A stretch of 64,000 bases of DNA, from the NCBI GenBank assembly GCA_963793245.1, contig CAWBZG010000005.1, positions 248,001 to 312,000 of the forward strand, given 5' to 3'. The translations under genes and the position numbers were made by a program. Numbering within the stretch: position 1 is the stretch's first letter; every line of letters begins with the position of its first letter. The notes under the pieces are model-generated. The model was not told the origin of the DNA, made no database searches, and saw only the letters and a program-made list of their open reading frames with translations. The DNA is from CAXBBB01 sp963793245. GTDB lineage: Bacteria > Bacteroidota > Rhodothermia > Rhodothermales > BA12. Positions 36,091 through 52,374 of the stretch are shown piece by piece.

Positions 36091-37053
36091 CTACCGCCGT
36101 TTCAGCTCCACGTTGCCGATGCCGGTCCGAAGCGCGAGGAGCGGGCCACCTCCGTTGATGCGTCCGTTGAACCGGCCGCCCATCATGCCGTCGCTCACGT
36201 CCAGATCGCCGTACTGCGTCGACGCGCGGCCGATGCCCGTCCGTGCCTCGACGTCGAAACCGACGCCGCTGCGAACGACCGCTGTCACGTTGCCTGCGCC
36301 CGTCGACAGGCGGATCGGTGCGCCCGTTGCGCGGGGAAAATAGCCGGACACGTTGCCCGCCCCCGTCTTGGCGGTCACCTGCCCGAGCACGCGGCCCACT
36401 TCGACGTTACCGGCTCCCGTGTTGATGCGCACGTCGCCGTCGATCCGGTCGACTTCGACGTTGCCCGAGCCGGTGTAGATGTCGACCATGCCGTCGATGT
36501 CCCGAAACGCGACATTGCCTGCGCCGGAACGCCCGCCGACTTCGCCCTCGATTGCCTCGATAGCGACGTTACCTGCTGCCGTGCGGAACGTGACGTTGAA
36601 GGCGCGCGGCACGAAGACCGTCACGTCGACGTTGAGTTCGTCCCAGATGCGATTGCGACTCCGTCCCATCCAACCGCTGCTCTCGGTGGTTTCCCACGAC
36701 GAAAGAATCGACACGTCGCCGCGCCGCTCGCTGATGTCGAGATCGTGCAAGTCCCAGACCTGTTTGGCCGTCACATCGCGCGACACTTTGGCGCGGCGCA
36801 CCACTTCGATGCGGACTACGCTCCCGTCGCCGCTGCGCACGTCGATGTTACCTCGGTCCAGTTCGAGTTCGAGCCTACCTCCAGACCGCACGTCGAACGA
36901 ACGCCGGACGGTGTCGGTGATCTCGCGCAGCTCATCGCCGACGCTGCATACATCGGTTGGGTCGCCGGTCGGCGAGGTCGATGCGTTGGCTGCAGGGGAA
37001 GAGATCAGAAAAAGGGCAGCGAGCAGCAGCGATACGTGCGTAGGTTTTGTCAT
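36091..37053 (-). CDS. DUF4097-type beta-helix repeat protein, secreted
   Basis: The 320-residue protein has a signal peptide (VSLLLAALFLISSPAANA) and then a repeating beta-strand region typical of DUF4097/putative adhesin proteins. After about residue 150 the repeats are regular, with AGNV or GNV at each turn (TAAGNVAIEA, GAGNVAFRD, GSGNVEVDR, GAGNVEVGR, GAGNVSGYF, GAGNVTAVV, GIGNVELKR). This predicts a right-handed beta-solenoid on the outside of the cell or in the periplasm. Function is unknown. Its start codon overlaps the outermost possible start of the divergent glycosidase gene. Confidence 0.85.
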   Translation of the reverse strand: MTKPTHVSLLLAALFLISSPAANASTSPTGDPTDVCSVGDELREITDTVRRSFDVRSGGRLELELDRGNIDVRSGDGSVVRIEVVRRAKVSRDVTAKQVWDLHDLDISERRGDVSILSSWETTESSGWMGRSRNRIWDELNVDVTVFVPRAFNVTFRTAAGNVAIEAIEGEVGGRSGAGNVAFRDIDGMVDIYTGSGNVEVDRIDGDVRINTGAGNVEVGRVLGQVTAKTGAGNVSGYFPRATGAPIRLSTGAGNVTAVVRSGVGFDVEARTGIGRASTQYGDLDVSDGMMGGRFNGRINGGGPLLALRTGIGNVELKRR

Positions 37054-37114
37054 GTCGAATACAGATCAAGTCGTAAAAGCGACTACGGAACGCTCAGTCC
37101 ATAGTTACGCAGAT

Positions 37115-38044
37115 GTGCTGCAAAAACATGGCCGAAGCCCCCTGCTCTCCTTTGTAGCAGCGCTGGCGCTGCTGATCGGTGGATGCACGACGGCTTACAC
37201 GCCCTACCAGTTGGAGAGCAGTCTGCTCGCGTGGACACCCGTCGACACGCTCGACCGCCCGCTGCCTACCGGATGGGCCGTCTACCAAGGTCGCTCTGAG
37301 TCGCCGCCACTGCGCGCGTGGATGCTCCGCCTTCCGCCGGGTGCGCACGTCGAAGCGCACGTTTCGCCCGACACGTCCGACCGCCGCAGCCCGACGACCG
37401 ACTTCGCTGCGATGCCGGGTGCCTGCGCGTCGGTCAACGCGGGCTACTTCTCGATGAGCGCAGTCCCCTCGCACGCAGTCGGACTGGTCGTCACGGATGG
37501 CGAGGTCGTCGCTCCATCGCCCAACGCGACCGATGCTGGTCTACCAGGCGAATCCGTTCCGCGCGCTGCTGTCGGCTGGGACCCATCTGGCCGAGTGAGC
37601 TTTGGATGGGCCGCCTCGTCGGACGGTACGCTGCGCCTGCTCTCGTCGCCTGCCGAGGCGCCCGCTTCGGCTCCGCTCTGGAACCCAACCCACGCCGTAT
37701 CCGCCGGACCGATGCTCGTTCGCGACGGTCACCTGCGCGTTACGGCGATGGATGAGGGATTCGGCACCGGCTCCATCCCCGGCGTCCACCCGCGCACCGC
37801 GATAGGTAAAACGCGCGATGGCGGGCTGCTCCTCGTCGTCGTTGACGGGCGGCAAGAGATCAGCCGTGGCGCCAGCCTGAGCGAGTTGGGTCGCATTCTG
37901 ATCGAAGCCGGAGCCGTCGACGCGCTCAACCTCGACGGCGGTGGAAGCTCGACCTTCGTCGTCGGACGCGACCGCCTCAACTTACCTACGGGCTACGACG
38001 TGCAGCGCGAGGTGTATTCGGCGCTGGTGGCGTTCTGCGACTGA
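37115..38044 (+). CDS. Phosphodiester glycosidase family lipoprotein
   Basis: This family (NAGPA domain) removes GlcNAc or related sugars from phosphodiesters. The GTG start at 37115 gives a lipoprotein signal (LLSFVAALALLIGGC); an in-frame ATG at 37052 is possible but would put 21 extra residues before the signal and overlap the divergent start. The 309-residue protein has CASVNAGYFSM, AVSAGPMLVRDG, VHPRTAIGKTRDG, VVVDGRQEISRGASL and the strong active-site block ALNLDGGGSSTFVV. These are the hallmarks of the family. It is followed by a small membrane-protein gene after 14 bases. Confidence 0.87.
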   Translation: MLQKHGRSPLLSFVAALALLIGGCTTAYTPYQLESSLLAWTPVDTLDRPLPTGWAVYQGRSESPPLRAWMLRLPPGAHVEAHVSPDTSDRRSPTTDFAAMPGACASVNAGYFSMSAVPSHAVGLVVTDGEVVAPSPNATDAGLPGESVPRAAVGWDPSGRVSFGWAASSDGTLRLLSSPAEAPASAPLWNPTHAVSAGPMLVRDGHLRVTAMDEGFGTGSIPGVHPRTAIGKTRDGGLLLVVVDGRQEISRGASLSELGRILIEAGAVDALNLDGGGSSTFVVGRDRLNLPTGYDVQREVYSALVAFCD

Positions 38045-38058
38045 CTCTTCCGACACCG

Positions 38059-38499
38059 ATGAAGCCTCTCTGCCTCTGGACCGGAAAGCGCGACGACCGC
38101 GCCATCGCCGTCGAGATTCCAGGCACGAATCGGTGGGGCAAACCGGAAGGAAACGAAACGGCTCATGTGTTGCCCGAGCATGCCGACGAACTGCGCGCTT
38201 ACGCTGAGCAGGCACAGCGCCACGGCGCGTCGTTCCTGTTTTGGGTACTCGGGTTGTCGGCGTTGACGCTTCCTCTCTCCGTGCTGGCGGTGATGGAAGC
38301 CGTTCCCGAGTCGGTGACTCTACTCCTCATGGGCACAGTCGTCGTCGCGATGGCAGTGCCGATCTACGTCTACCCTTTCGCTACGCCCGAAACCATAGCT
38401 ATGCTGGGCGTGCGGCGCTCTATCCACATCGTTCACGTGTGCAGCTGGATAATGGGCATGACGGGGATTGGAATGATGATCGGCAGCGCGTGGATTTAA
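38059..38499 (+). CDS. Small membrane protein of unknown function
   Basis: No family was recognised. The 146-residue protein has a soluble 60-residue N-terminus containing a short helix (EHADELRAYAEQAQRHG), then three membrane helices (about residues 58-78, 86-106 and 122-144). It may be co-transcribed with the upstream glycosidase (14-base gap). It is convergent with the methyltransferase gene, 7 bases away. Confidence 0.7.
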   Translation: MKPLCLWTGKRDDRAIAVEIPGTNRWGKPEGNETAHVLPEHADELRAYAEQAQRHGASFLFWVLGLSALTLPLSVLAVMEAVPESVTLLLMGTVVVAMAVPIYVYPFATPETIAMLGVRRSIHIVHVCSWIMGMTGIGMMIGSAWI

Positions 38500-38506
38500 C
38501 AGCAGG

Positions 38507-39389
38507 TTACGCCCGCTCCCACCGTCCGAACACCCCGCATGGCAGCACGCGACCTTCGCGTTCGGCGTTTAAGCCCAACTCGCCGACGGTGAGCCGCCCG
38601 CCTAGCCCATCGAGCGTCGATCCCAGCAGGTTGCCGACGACGGCGGGACTCAGGCTCGCCGTGTAGGTGTTGAGTAGGAAAAAGCACGGATCGTCAGACA
38701 GCAGCGCGCGGCAGTCTTTGAGCAGCGGCCACAGGTGCTGTTCGATCTTCCACATCTCCTTTCCGGCACCTCGTGCCGAAGACAGGCGGATCGAGCAAGA
38801 TCGCATCGTACTGATTGCCCCGACGCAACTCACGCTGGACGAACTTGACGCAGTCGTCGACGAGGTAGCGGATCGGCGCGTCCGATAGGCCCGACAGCCG
38901 AGCGTTGTCGCGGCACCAGTTGACCATGCCTTTGGCGGCGTCGACGTGGGCGACGCTGGCGCCTTCGGATGCGAGGACGACGCTGGCGGCGCCTGTATAG
39001 CCGAACAGGTTGAGCACGCGGGCGGGCTTTCCGTAGGCACGCAGTTGGTCGGTCATCCACTGCCAGTTGGCGGCCTGCTCGGGGAAGACGCCGGTGTGCT
39101 TGAAGCCAGTCGGTTGCACTTTGAGCGTCACGTTGCCCCAGCGCATCGTCCACGAATCGGGCAACTCGCGCGCAAACGACCACTCGCCGCCGCCTGTCCC
39201 GCTGCGGTTGTAGAGGCCATCGTAAGGCGCCCAGTCCTCGCGGTCCAAGTCCCAGATTACCTGAGGGTCGGGCCGAACGAGCGTTACATCGGTCCAGCGC
39301 TCCTTTTTCATGCCGTTCGCAGTTTCGAGAAGCGCGTAATCCGGGCCGGTGTCGGCAACCACGAGGGCGGGGTGATGGTACGGTAGCAT
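38507..39389 (-). pseudogene. SAM-dependent methyltransferase, RlmI/RlmK-like, interrupted by one frameshift
   Basis: The N-terminal frame (from ATG 39389, MLPYHHPALVVADTG) has TGVFPEQAANWQWM, the SAM motif VLNLFGYTGAAS and the motif-IV block DAILLDPPVFG. Near 38766-38780 the frame changes by one base and the family sequence continues in another frame (GAGKEMWKIEQHLWPLL, FLLNTYTASLS, GELGLNAEREGRVLPCG) to the stop at 38507. The joined protein is about 293 residues. The pattern fits class I methyltransferases related to rRNA cytosine methyltransferases, but the substrate is unproven. A sequencing error is as likely as a real pseudogene. Confidence 0.82.
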
Positions 39390-39461
39390 GGTGTCGGGTT
39401 GGTCTGCCTGCTCAACGCCTCGCACGCTCCGGCGTGCCCACTCCACCGCTCTTCCGTTCGT

Positions 39462-39719
39462 ATGCCCGAGATTCCCCACCATCGACGCCCCACTCCCCCG
39501 CCGACCGGCCCGACACCACCGCCAACCGGAAAGGCGATGTCGCGCGCACAGTCGCGCGTGTTCGTCGTGATTTGCCTGGTGCTGATCTTGGGCACGGCCA
39601 TTTTCTCCGTCGTCTATCTGCGCGACATGGCGATCGCCAACGTCGACCAGATCGAAGCCGATAGCGTGCGTTCGGGTAGCGGCGACGCGGTTCGCGGATT
39701 CGGAGTGACCGATGGTTAA
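39462..39719 (+). CDS. Small single-pass membrane protein
   Basis: The 85-residue protein has a Pro-rich N-terminus with a duplicated PTPPPTG, one membrane helix (VFVVICLVLILGTAIFSVVYL, about residues 33-53) and a short acidic tail. No family was recognised. The ATG at 39462 is chosen over an upstream start that would overlap the divergent methyltransferase. Its stop overlaps the VanX-like start by eight bases, so the two are coupled and may act together at the membrane. Confidence 0.65.
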   Translation: MPEIPHHRRPTPPPTGPTPPPTGKAMSRAQSRVFVVICLVLILGTAIFSVVYLRDMAIANVDQIEADSVRSGSGDAVRGFGVTDG

Positions 39720-40908
39720 GCTGATCGCCCTACTCGCGCTCCTCCTTCCCCTATCCGCTTTGGCGCAGACGACTGATGCACCACCTAGCGCGCCCAGGCC
39801 CGACGTAGCCGCGTTGATGGGACACTATGGGCCGTCCGAGCGCGAGGCCATCGTGTTCGAGCGCAATGGCCGTGCCTACGTCCGCTTTGGCCCGTCGACG
39901 CGGAGACTCGAACCGATAGGTGCCGATACGAACGACACCCGCACGTTCTACGTCCGCGATCTACGCTCGCTCGGCGACACGCTCACGTTTACTCTCGCCA
40001 ACGGACGCGCAATGGCGCTTTATGGTCGCGAGCGCATGGGCCGCCGCCCCATCGGTCCCGCCGACGGCGATGTCTTCCGCATCGACCCGGTTCGCCCCGT
40101 CGCTCAAATCCTGCGCGAAGCCACATCGGTGACGCCACCCAGCTTCGTCTCCCGCTCGGCGGATCACCAACTCGTCGACCTGTCGACCATCCCCGGTGTC
40201 AAGCTCGATGTGCGCTACGCGACCGACGACAACTTCATGGGAGCGGCGCTCTATCCGTTCGAAGCGGCCTACGCCCGAAAACCTGCTGCCGATGCCTTGG
40301 CCGCTGCTGCCCGCGATCTCGCCGCGTACGACATCGGCCTGGTCGTCCACGACGCGTACCGTCCCTGGTCGGTTACCTGGGCGTTTTGGCAGGCGACGCC
40401 CAACAGCCAGAAACTCTACGTCGCCAATCCCGCTGACGGGAGCCGCCACAACCGAGGCGCCGCTGTCGATGTCGGCCTCTACCGCCTGTCGACAGGCGAG
40501 AAGGTTGCGCTGCCGTCTGACTACGACGAGTTCACGCCGCGCGCCCACCTCGACTATGCAGGAGGAACGTCGGAGCAGCGCTGGTATCGGGCGCTGATTC
40601 AACGCGTGATGCGCGACAACGGCTTTTCGAGTTTATCTGCCGAGTGGTGGCACTTCGACCTCCGTAACTGGCGGGCCTTCCCGGTTCTGAATGTTCAATT
40701 CGACGAACTGCGGGCAAACGCGCAGCAGATCAGGGGCGAGTACAAACCAGCGATAGCCGATCAGTTGCCGCCCGGCTTAGGCAACTGTTCCTGGCGTTGG
40801 ATCGGCACTGCGGTCGTATCCGGCTTGCGCAGGCGTCACGTTGGGATCGTCCATGCGGTCCGTCGCCACGCGTCGGCCTCCGGTCAGATCGGCAAGCTCG
40901 GCAGATGA
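39712..40908 (+). CDS. VanX/DdpX-like D-Ala-D-Ala dipeptidase (M15D), secreted
   Basis: The 398-residue protein has a signal peptide (LIALLALLLPLSALA) and an added N-terminal beta-rich domain to about residue 140. The zinc dipeptidase domain has VVHDAYRPWSVTW, the metal ligands in SRHNRGAAVDVGL (His and Asp) and EWWHFDLRNW (Glu and His). Family members usually end soon after the NVQF segment (about residue 330); here about 65 unrelated residues follow and run 132 bases into the opposite-strand gene. The extension may be an unnoticed frameshift or a lost stop. Likely role: cutting D-Ala-D-Ala from cell-wall turnover. Confidence 0.88.
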   Translation: MVKLIALLALLLPLSALAQTTDAPPSAPRPDVAALMGHYGPSEREAIVFERNGRAYVRFGPSTRRLEPIGADTNDTRTFYVRDLRSLGDTLTFTLANGRAMALYGRERMGRRPIGPADGDVFRIDPVRPVAQILREATSVTPPSFVSRSADHQLVDLSTIPGVKLDVRYATDDNFMGAALYPFEAAYARKPAADALAAAARDLAAYDIGLVVHDAYRPWSVTWAFWQATPNSQKLYVANPADGSRHNRGAAVDVGLYRLSTGEKVALPSDYDEFTPRAHLDYAGGTSEQRWYRALIQRVMRDNGFSSLSAEWWHFDLRNWRAFPVLNVQFDELRANAQQIRGEYKPAIADQLPPGLGNCSWRWIGTAVVSGLRRRHVGIVHAVRRHASASGQIGKLGR

Positions 40909-41328
40909 CGCAGCGGCGTCCGTCGAAATGCGAAATACCCACGTCTCGCCCGGCGACACTTCGGGTACGGTATCGCGAACCGTGGCGATGCGTTCGCCTC
41001 TCGCGTTCATCAGACGAAACGCCACCTGCACGTCGACGAAGGCATCGTTGGCTGTGTTTTGAACCGAGCCTTCGATGACCCGGCTGCCCGGATCGAGCGC
41101 GAAGTTGGTAACCTCAAGGCCCAGCGTTCCGCCTTGATCTGTAGCAGAGTAAACGTTGTCATCGATGCGAGCAGTTTGCGCACTATCGCGCATCGCGGCG
41201 TCATCGGGCGTAGCATCGGTATCCTCGGCGCCTCCTCCTATCAAGACGAATGTAACGACGGTTACGATGGCGAAGACGGCGATTGCAGCCAGGAAAGCGA
41301 TGCGGATTCCTTTGTTGGGAGTCGACAT
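40777..41328 (-). CDS. Membrane-anchored FxLYD/DUF3426-like protein
   Basis: The 183-residue protein has one N-terminal membrane helix (IAFLAAIAVFAIVTVVTFVLI), an acidic linker and a small beta-sandwich (LGLEVTNFALDPGSRVIEG, SVQNTANDAFVDVQVAFRLMNARGE, ETWVFRIST). The last block is the pattern of FxLYD or DUF3426-type domains that describe residual changes in small extracytoplasmic sandwiches. Function is unknown. Its 3' end overlaps the VanX-like ORF on the other strand by 132 bases. Confidence 0.72.
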   Translation of the reverse strand: MSTPNKGIRIAFLAAIAVFAIVTVVTFVLIGGGAEDTDATPDDAAMRDSAQTARIDDNVYSATDQGGTLGLEVTNFALDPGSRVIEGSVQNTANDAFVDVQVAFRLMNARGERIATVRDTVPEVSPGETWVFRISTDAAASSAELADLTGGRRVATDRMDDPNVTPAQAGYDRSADPTPGTVA

Positions 41329-41422
41329 GGTGGTGGGTGTTGGTTTCTGCTGCTAACGCGAAGTGACGCACGTAGGTCAGCCAGAGCAGAAGCGTTACGG
41401 TTTACCGGTTGCCCCAAACGGA

Positions 41423-41458
41423 CAGCGCCCTCGACACCGTGAGGCATCGAGGGCGCTG
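41423..41458 (-). terminator. Hairpin downstream of rpoC
   Basis: The arms CAGCGCCCTCGA (41423-41434) and TCGAGGGCGCTG (41447-41458) form a perfect 12-bp stem with a 12-base loop, 17 bases after the rpoC stop. The following bases on the transcript (TCCGTTTGG) have only a short T run, so termination may be partial or need a factor. Confidence 0.65.
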
Positions 41459-41475
41459 TGTGTTACCGTTGGTCG

Positions 41476-45768
<4,293 letters not shown>

Positions 45769-45837
45769 ATGTAGTAGCTTGATAGAGCGGAATGAAAACG
45801 GAGACGCGGGAGACCATCGCTGGCCTCCCGCTTCCGA

Positions 45838-49677
<3,840 letters not shown>

Positions 49678-49932
49678 AGAGCGCAGGCTACAGAGAAAGA
49701 GGGTTCGCTGCCTGGGACGCACGCGCGAGGAATCGGCCTCGGCGAGCGAATCGGGAGAGCCTATGGCAACAAGGGCTATCCACATATGTTTCGCCGCTGC
49801 CCCCAGGTAGGACAGCGTACGCGGCGGGCTTCAACCGCCGAAAGTCGACCCCACAGGGCGCGCAGATGCACGCCCCGCAAGGCCGACTCAGAGCGTCAGT
49901 GCTGAAAAAGAGAGCTGATCAGCGGCGTCGAC

Positions 49933-50310
49933 TTACTTGAGTTCGACCGAGCCACCGGCTCCTTCGATTTTGCTCTTGATGTCTTCGGCTTCGTCCTTGG
50001 AAACGCCTTCTTTGATCGCGCTCGGGGCGCCATCGACGAGTTCCTTGGCTTCTTTGAGGCCGAGTCCGGTGATGCCACGGACTTCCTTGATGACGCCGAT
50101 TTTCTTGTCGCCCGCTGCGGTCAGCATGACGGTGAATTCGGTCTGCTCTTCTTCGGCGGCGGCTTCGCCACCGGCGGCGGGTCCGGCCATAGCGACAGCT
50201 GCGGCGGCGGGCTTGATACCGTACTCGTCTTCGAGGATGGTTGCGAGTTCGCTAGCTTCTTTGATCGTCAGGTTGACGAGCTGCTCTGCGAGGTCTTTGA
50301 GATCTGCCAT
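49933..50310 (-). CDS. rplL: 50S ribosomal protein L7/L12
   Basis: The 125-residue acidic stalk protein recruits translation factors. It has the N-terminal dimerisation helices (LKDLAEQLVNLTIKEASELATIL), an Ala/Gly-rich hinge (AAVAMAGPAAGGEAAAEEE) and the compact C-terminal domain KIGVIKEVRGITGLGLKEAKELV then DGAPSAIKEGV. It is placed after rplJ as usual. The 255-base gap to rpoB has no gene; it is the normal site of partial termination or RNase processing in this operon. Confidence 0.98.
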   Translation of the reverse strand: MADLKDLAEQLVNLTIKEASELATILEDEYGIKPAAAAVAMAGPAAGGEAAAEEEQTEFTVMLTAAGDKKIGVIKEVRGITGLGLKEAKELVDGAPSAIKEGVSKDEAEDIKSKIEGAGGSVELK

Positions 50311-50409
50311 GATAATGTGTGGTCCGGCAGCGGTCTATGCCCTGGGGCTGCGCTGCGATTATGGGTGATAATGACGCGCTCACCATGAGCACGCCAAAGG
50401 GGTTGTGGG

Positions 50410-50940
50410 TTACGCCTCTTCGCGCTCGGCGAGCGTCTGGACGATGGCGCCAAGCGTACTGCCGACACCTGTGATGCCGCCGACGATGTTCTGCATCGGC
50501 GAGAGCAGCAAGGTGATGACGTCTCCAAGGAGTTCGTCTTTACCTTTAATGTCGACGAGCGTGTCGAGGGCGTTTTCGTCATAGACTGCGCCGTCGATCC
50601 ATGCGCCTTTCAGCGAAGGAAGGGTCAGGTCGTTGTCTTTGAGGAACGCCTTGATGACCTTGGCGGGCTTCGCCGGGTCAGACGAGAGGGCTACGGCGGT
50701 CGGGCCGTTCAGCCGGTCCAAGACCTCTTCGTATCCACCCTTCTGCTCCATCGCGAGACGGACGAAGGTGTTTTTGTAGACTTTGAACTCGACGCCTGCC
50801 GCTTGGAAGGCGCGGCGCAGCTTGTTCGACTGCTCGACCGTGAGGCCGCTGGCGTTGGTCAGGTAGACGGCGGGATGGCCTTCGAGCTGCTGGACGATTT
50901 CGTCGATGACGACCGCCTTTTCGTTGCGATTCATGGGCAT
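50410..50940 (-). CDS. rplJ: 50S ribosomal protein L10
   Basis: L10 anchors the L7/L12 stalk to 23S rRNA. The 176-residue protein starts MNRNEKAVVIDEIVQQLEGHP (after the MP lead) and has the AVYLTNASGLTVEQSNKLRRAF segment and a C-terminal helix that binds L7/L12 dimers. It is preceded by a strong ribosome binding site (AGGAGGT eight bases before the ATG). Only 16 bases separate it from rplA, so the classical L10 leader has no room here. Confidence 0.97.
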   Translation of the reverse strand: MPMNRNEKAVVIDEIVQQLEGHPAVYLTNASGLTVEQSNKLRRAFQAAGVEFKVYKNTFVRLAMEQKGGYEEVLDRLNGPTAVALSSDPAKPAKVIKAFLKDNDLTLPSLKGAWIDGAVYDENALDTLVDIKGKDELLGDVITLLLSPMQNIVGGITGVGSTLGAIVQTLAEREEA

Positions 50941-50956
50941 AGTGACCTCCTAATAA

Positions 50957-51670
50957 TTAAGCGCGCGCGGCGCCGGTGACAGCCGAGCGGTCGATGGCGA
51001 CGCCAGGTCCCATGGTCGTCGAGAGCGTGATCGAGCTCATGTACAGGCCTTTGGCTGCCGACGGGCGAAGACGCACGATCTCTTTGAGGAACGCCGAAGC
51101 GTTCTCTTCGATCTGCTGAGCCGAGAAGCCCGCTTTACCGATCGACGTGTGGAGTCCACCGTTCTTGTCGACGCGGAAGTCGATCTTACCCGCCTTCACG
51201 TCCTGAACTGCCTGACCGACATCCATCGTGACCGTACCACTCTTGGGGTTCGGCATCAGGCCACGAGGACCGAGTGCACGACCCAGACGACCTACCTGGC
51301 CCATGACGTCGGGCGTGGCGATAAGCACGTCGAAGTCGAACCAGTTTTCGTCCTGAATCTTACTGACCAGATCGTCGAGACCGACGTAGTCTGCTCCGGC
51401 ATCCTTTGCTTCCTGCTGCTTGCCTGGGGAGGCGAGCACCAAGACGCGGACCGACTTGCCCGTTCCGTTAGGAAGCGTGACCGTGCCGCGGACCATCTGG
51501 TCGGCGTGACGTGGGTCAACGCCCAAGCGCACGTCGATGTCCACGGACTCGGTAAACTTGGCGCCTGCCGTCTTTTTGATCAGCGCGGACGCGTCCGAAA
51601 GCGAGAACGGACCTTCGCCCGCCTCCTCAATCAGTTTTTGGGCTGCGCGGTAGCGCTTGCCTTTTGCCAT
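50957..51670 (-). CDS. rplA: 50S ribosomal protein L1
   Basis: L1 binds the L1 stalk of 23S rRNA and represses its own operon by binding a mimic in the mRNA. The 237-residue protein starts MAKGKRYRAAQKLIEE (ATG 51670, chosen over an upstream codon) and has VDIDVRLGVDPRHADQMVRG, GRALGPRGLMPNPKSGTV and KAGFSAQQIEENASAFL. A hairpin with conserved flanks just before it matches one before rplK and may be its own binding site. Confidence 0.98.
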   Translation of the reverse strand: MAKGKRYRAAQKLIEEAGEGPFSLSDASALIKKTAGAKFTESVDIDVRLGVDPRHADQMVRGTVTLPNGTGKSVRVLVLASPGKQQEAKDAGADYVGLDDLVSKIQDENWFDFDVLIATPDVMGQVGRLGRALGPRGLMPNPKSGTVTMDVGQAVQDVKAGKIDFRVDKNGGLHTSIGKAGFSAQQIEENASAFLKEIVRLRPSAAKGLYMSSITLSTTMGPGVAIDRSAVTGAARA

Positions 51671-51686
51671 TGGAGTATGGATTTCG

Positions 51687-51720
51687 CGGTGCAACCGTCC
51701 CTCATCGGGACTCCCGCAGT
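51687..51720 (-). promoter_or_regulatory. Putative L1-binding hairpin before rplA (copy 2)
   Basis: On the mRNA strand the element reads CTGCGGGA, then stem GTCCC with GGGAC, then GGTTGCACCGC. The flanks match those of copy 1 before rplK, while the stem bases differ in a compensating way. It ends 17 bases before the rplA start. The GGGAG...GA(C)G pattern resembles the L1 target on 23S rRNA, so translational autoregulation by L1 is inferred. Confidence 0.6.
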
Positions 51721-51744
51721 GAGTGGCGCCGAGCGCCGATAGAG

Positions 51745-52179
51745 TTAGGCGGGGCGACCTTCGACGGTCAGACCCATCGAGCGTGCCGTTCCTGCGATCA
51801 TGGCAGCTGCACCTTCGGGGCTAGCCGCATTGAGGTCTTCCATCTTCTGCTTGCCGATTTCGAGGCAATCGTTCCAGGTAACCTTACCGACCTTCTCGCG
51901 AAGCGGGTCAGCGGCGCCACTCTTGATGTTGGCAGCCTGCTTGAGCAGAATGGCCGCTGGCGGGCTTTTAACGATGAAGGAGAACGACTTATCGCCGAAC
52001 ACCGTGATCACGACCGGAAGCACGAGGCCCATGCGGTCCGAAGTCTGCGCGTTGAACGCCTTGCAGAACTCCATGATGTTGACACCTTTCTGTCCCAGCG
52101 CGGGACCAATCGGAGGTGCGGGGTTGGCCTGTCCAGCCTTGATTTGCAGCTTGATGTAGCCGTCGATCTTTTTTGCCAT
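51745..52179 (-). CDS. rplK: 50S ribosomal protein L11
   Basis: L11 sits at the GTPase-associated centre. The 144-residue protein has the N-terminal KLQIKAGQANPAPPIGPALG (Pro-rich switch region that binds thiostrepton with rRNA), GVNIMEFCKAFNAQT and the C-terminal RNA-binding domain (KAANIKSGAADPLREKVGKVT, then the AMIAGTARSMGLTVEG end). Standard length. It precedes rplA and follows nusG after 195 bases that contain the first putative L1 site. Confidence 0.98.
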   Translation of the reverse strand: MAKKIDGYIKLQIKAGQANPAPPIGPALGQKGVNIMEFCKAFNAQTSDRMGLVLPVVITVFGDKSFSFIVKSPPAAILLKQAANIKSGAADPLREKVGKVTWNDCLEIGKQKMEDLNAASPEGAAAMIAGTARSMGLTVEGRPA

Positions 52180-52189
52180 AGAGCGTAGT

Positions 52190-52223
52190 GCGGTTCAATC
52201 GTCGGGTTCGCCGACTCCCGCAG
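52190..52223 (-). promoter_or_regulatory. Putative L1-binding hairpin before rplK (copy 1)
   Basis: The mRNA strand reads CTGCGGGA, stem GTCGG with CCGAC around loop CGAAC, then GATTGAACCGC, ending 11 bases before the rplK start. It matches copy 2 before rplA in the flanks and differs in the stem by paired changes (GTCGG/CCGAC against GTCCC/GGGAC). This is the classical location of the L1 autoregulatory site in the L11 operon. Confidence 0.65.
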
Positions 52224-52374
52224 AAGTGTTGTGCTGTAAAAAAGCGGAGCCTGTAAGGTAGCACCCGCACGTGGGGATTCGTGCTAGGATTCGGCGAAAC
52301 CGATCCCTCTCAGGCGTCATGCAACGGCAGTACGAATCCGCACCTTGCCGCCGCTTCAGGACCAAACCGCAGCC

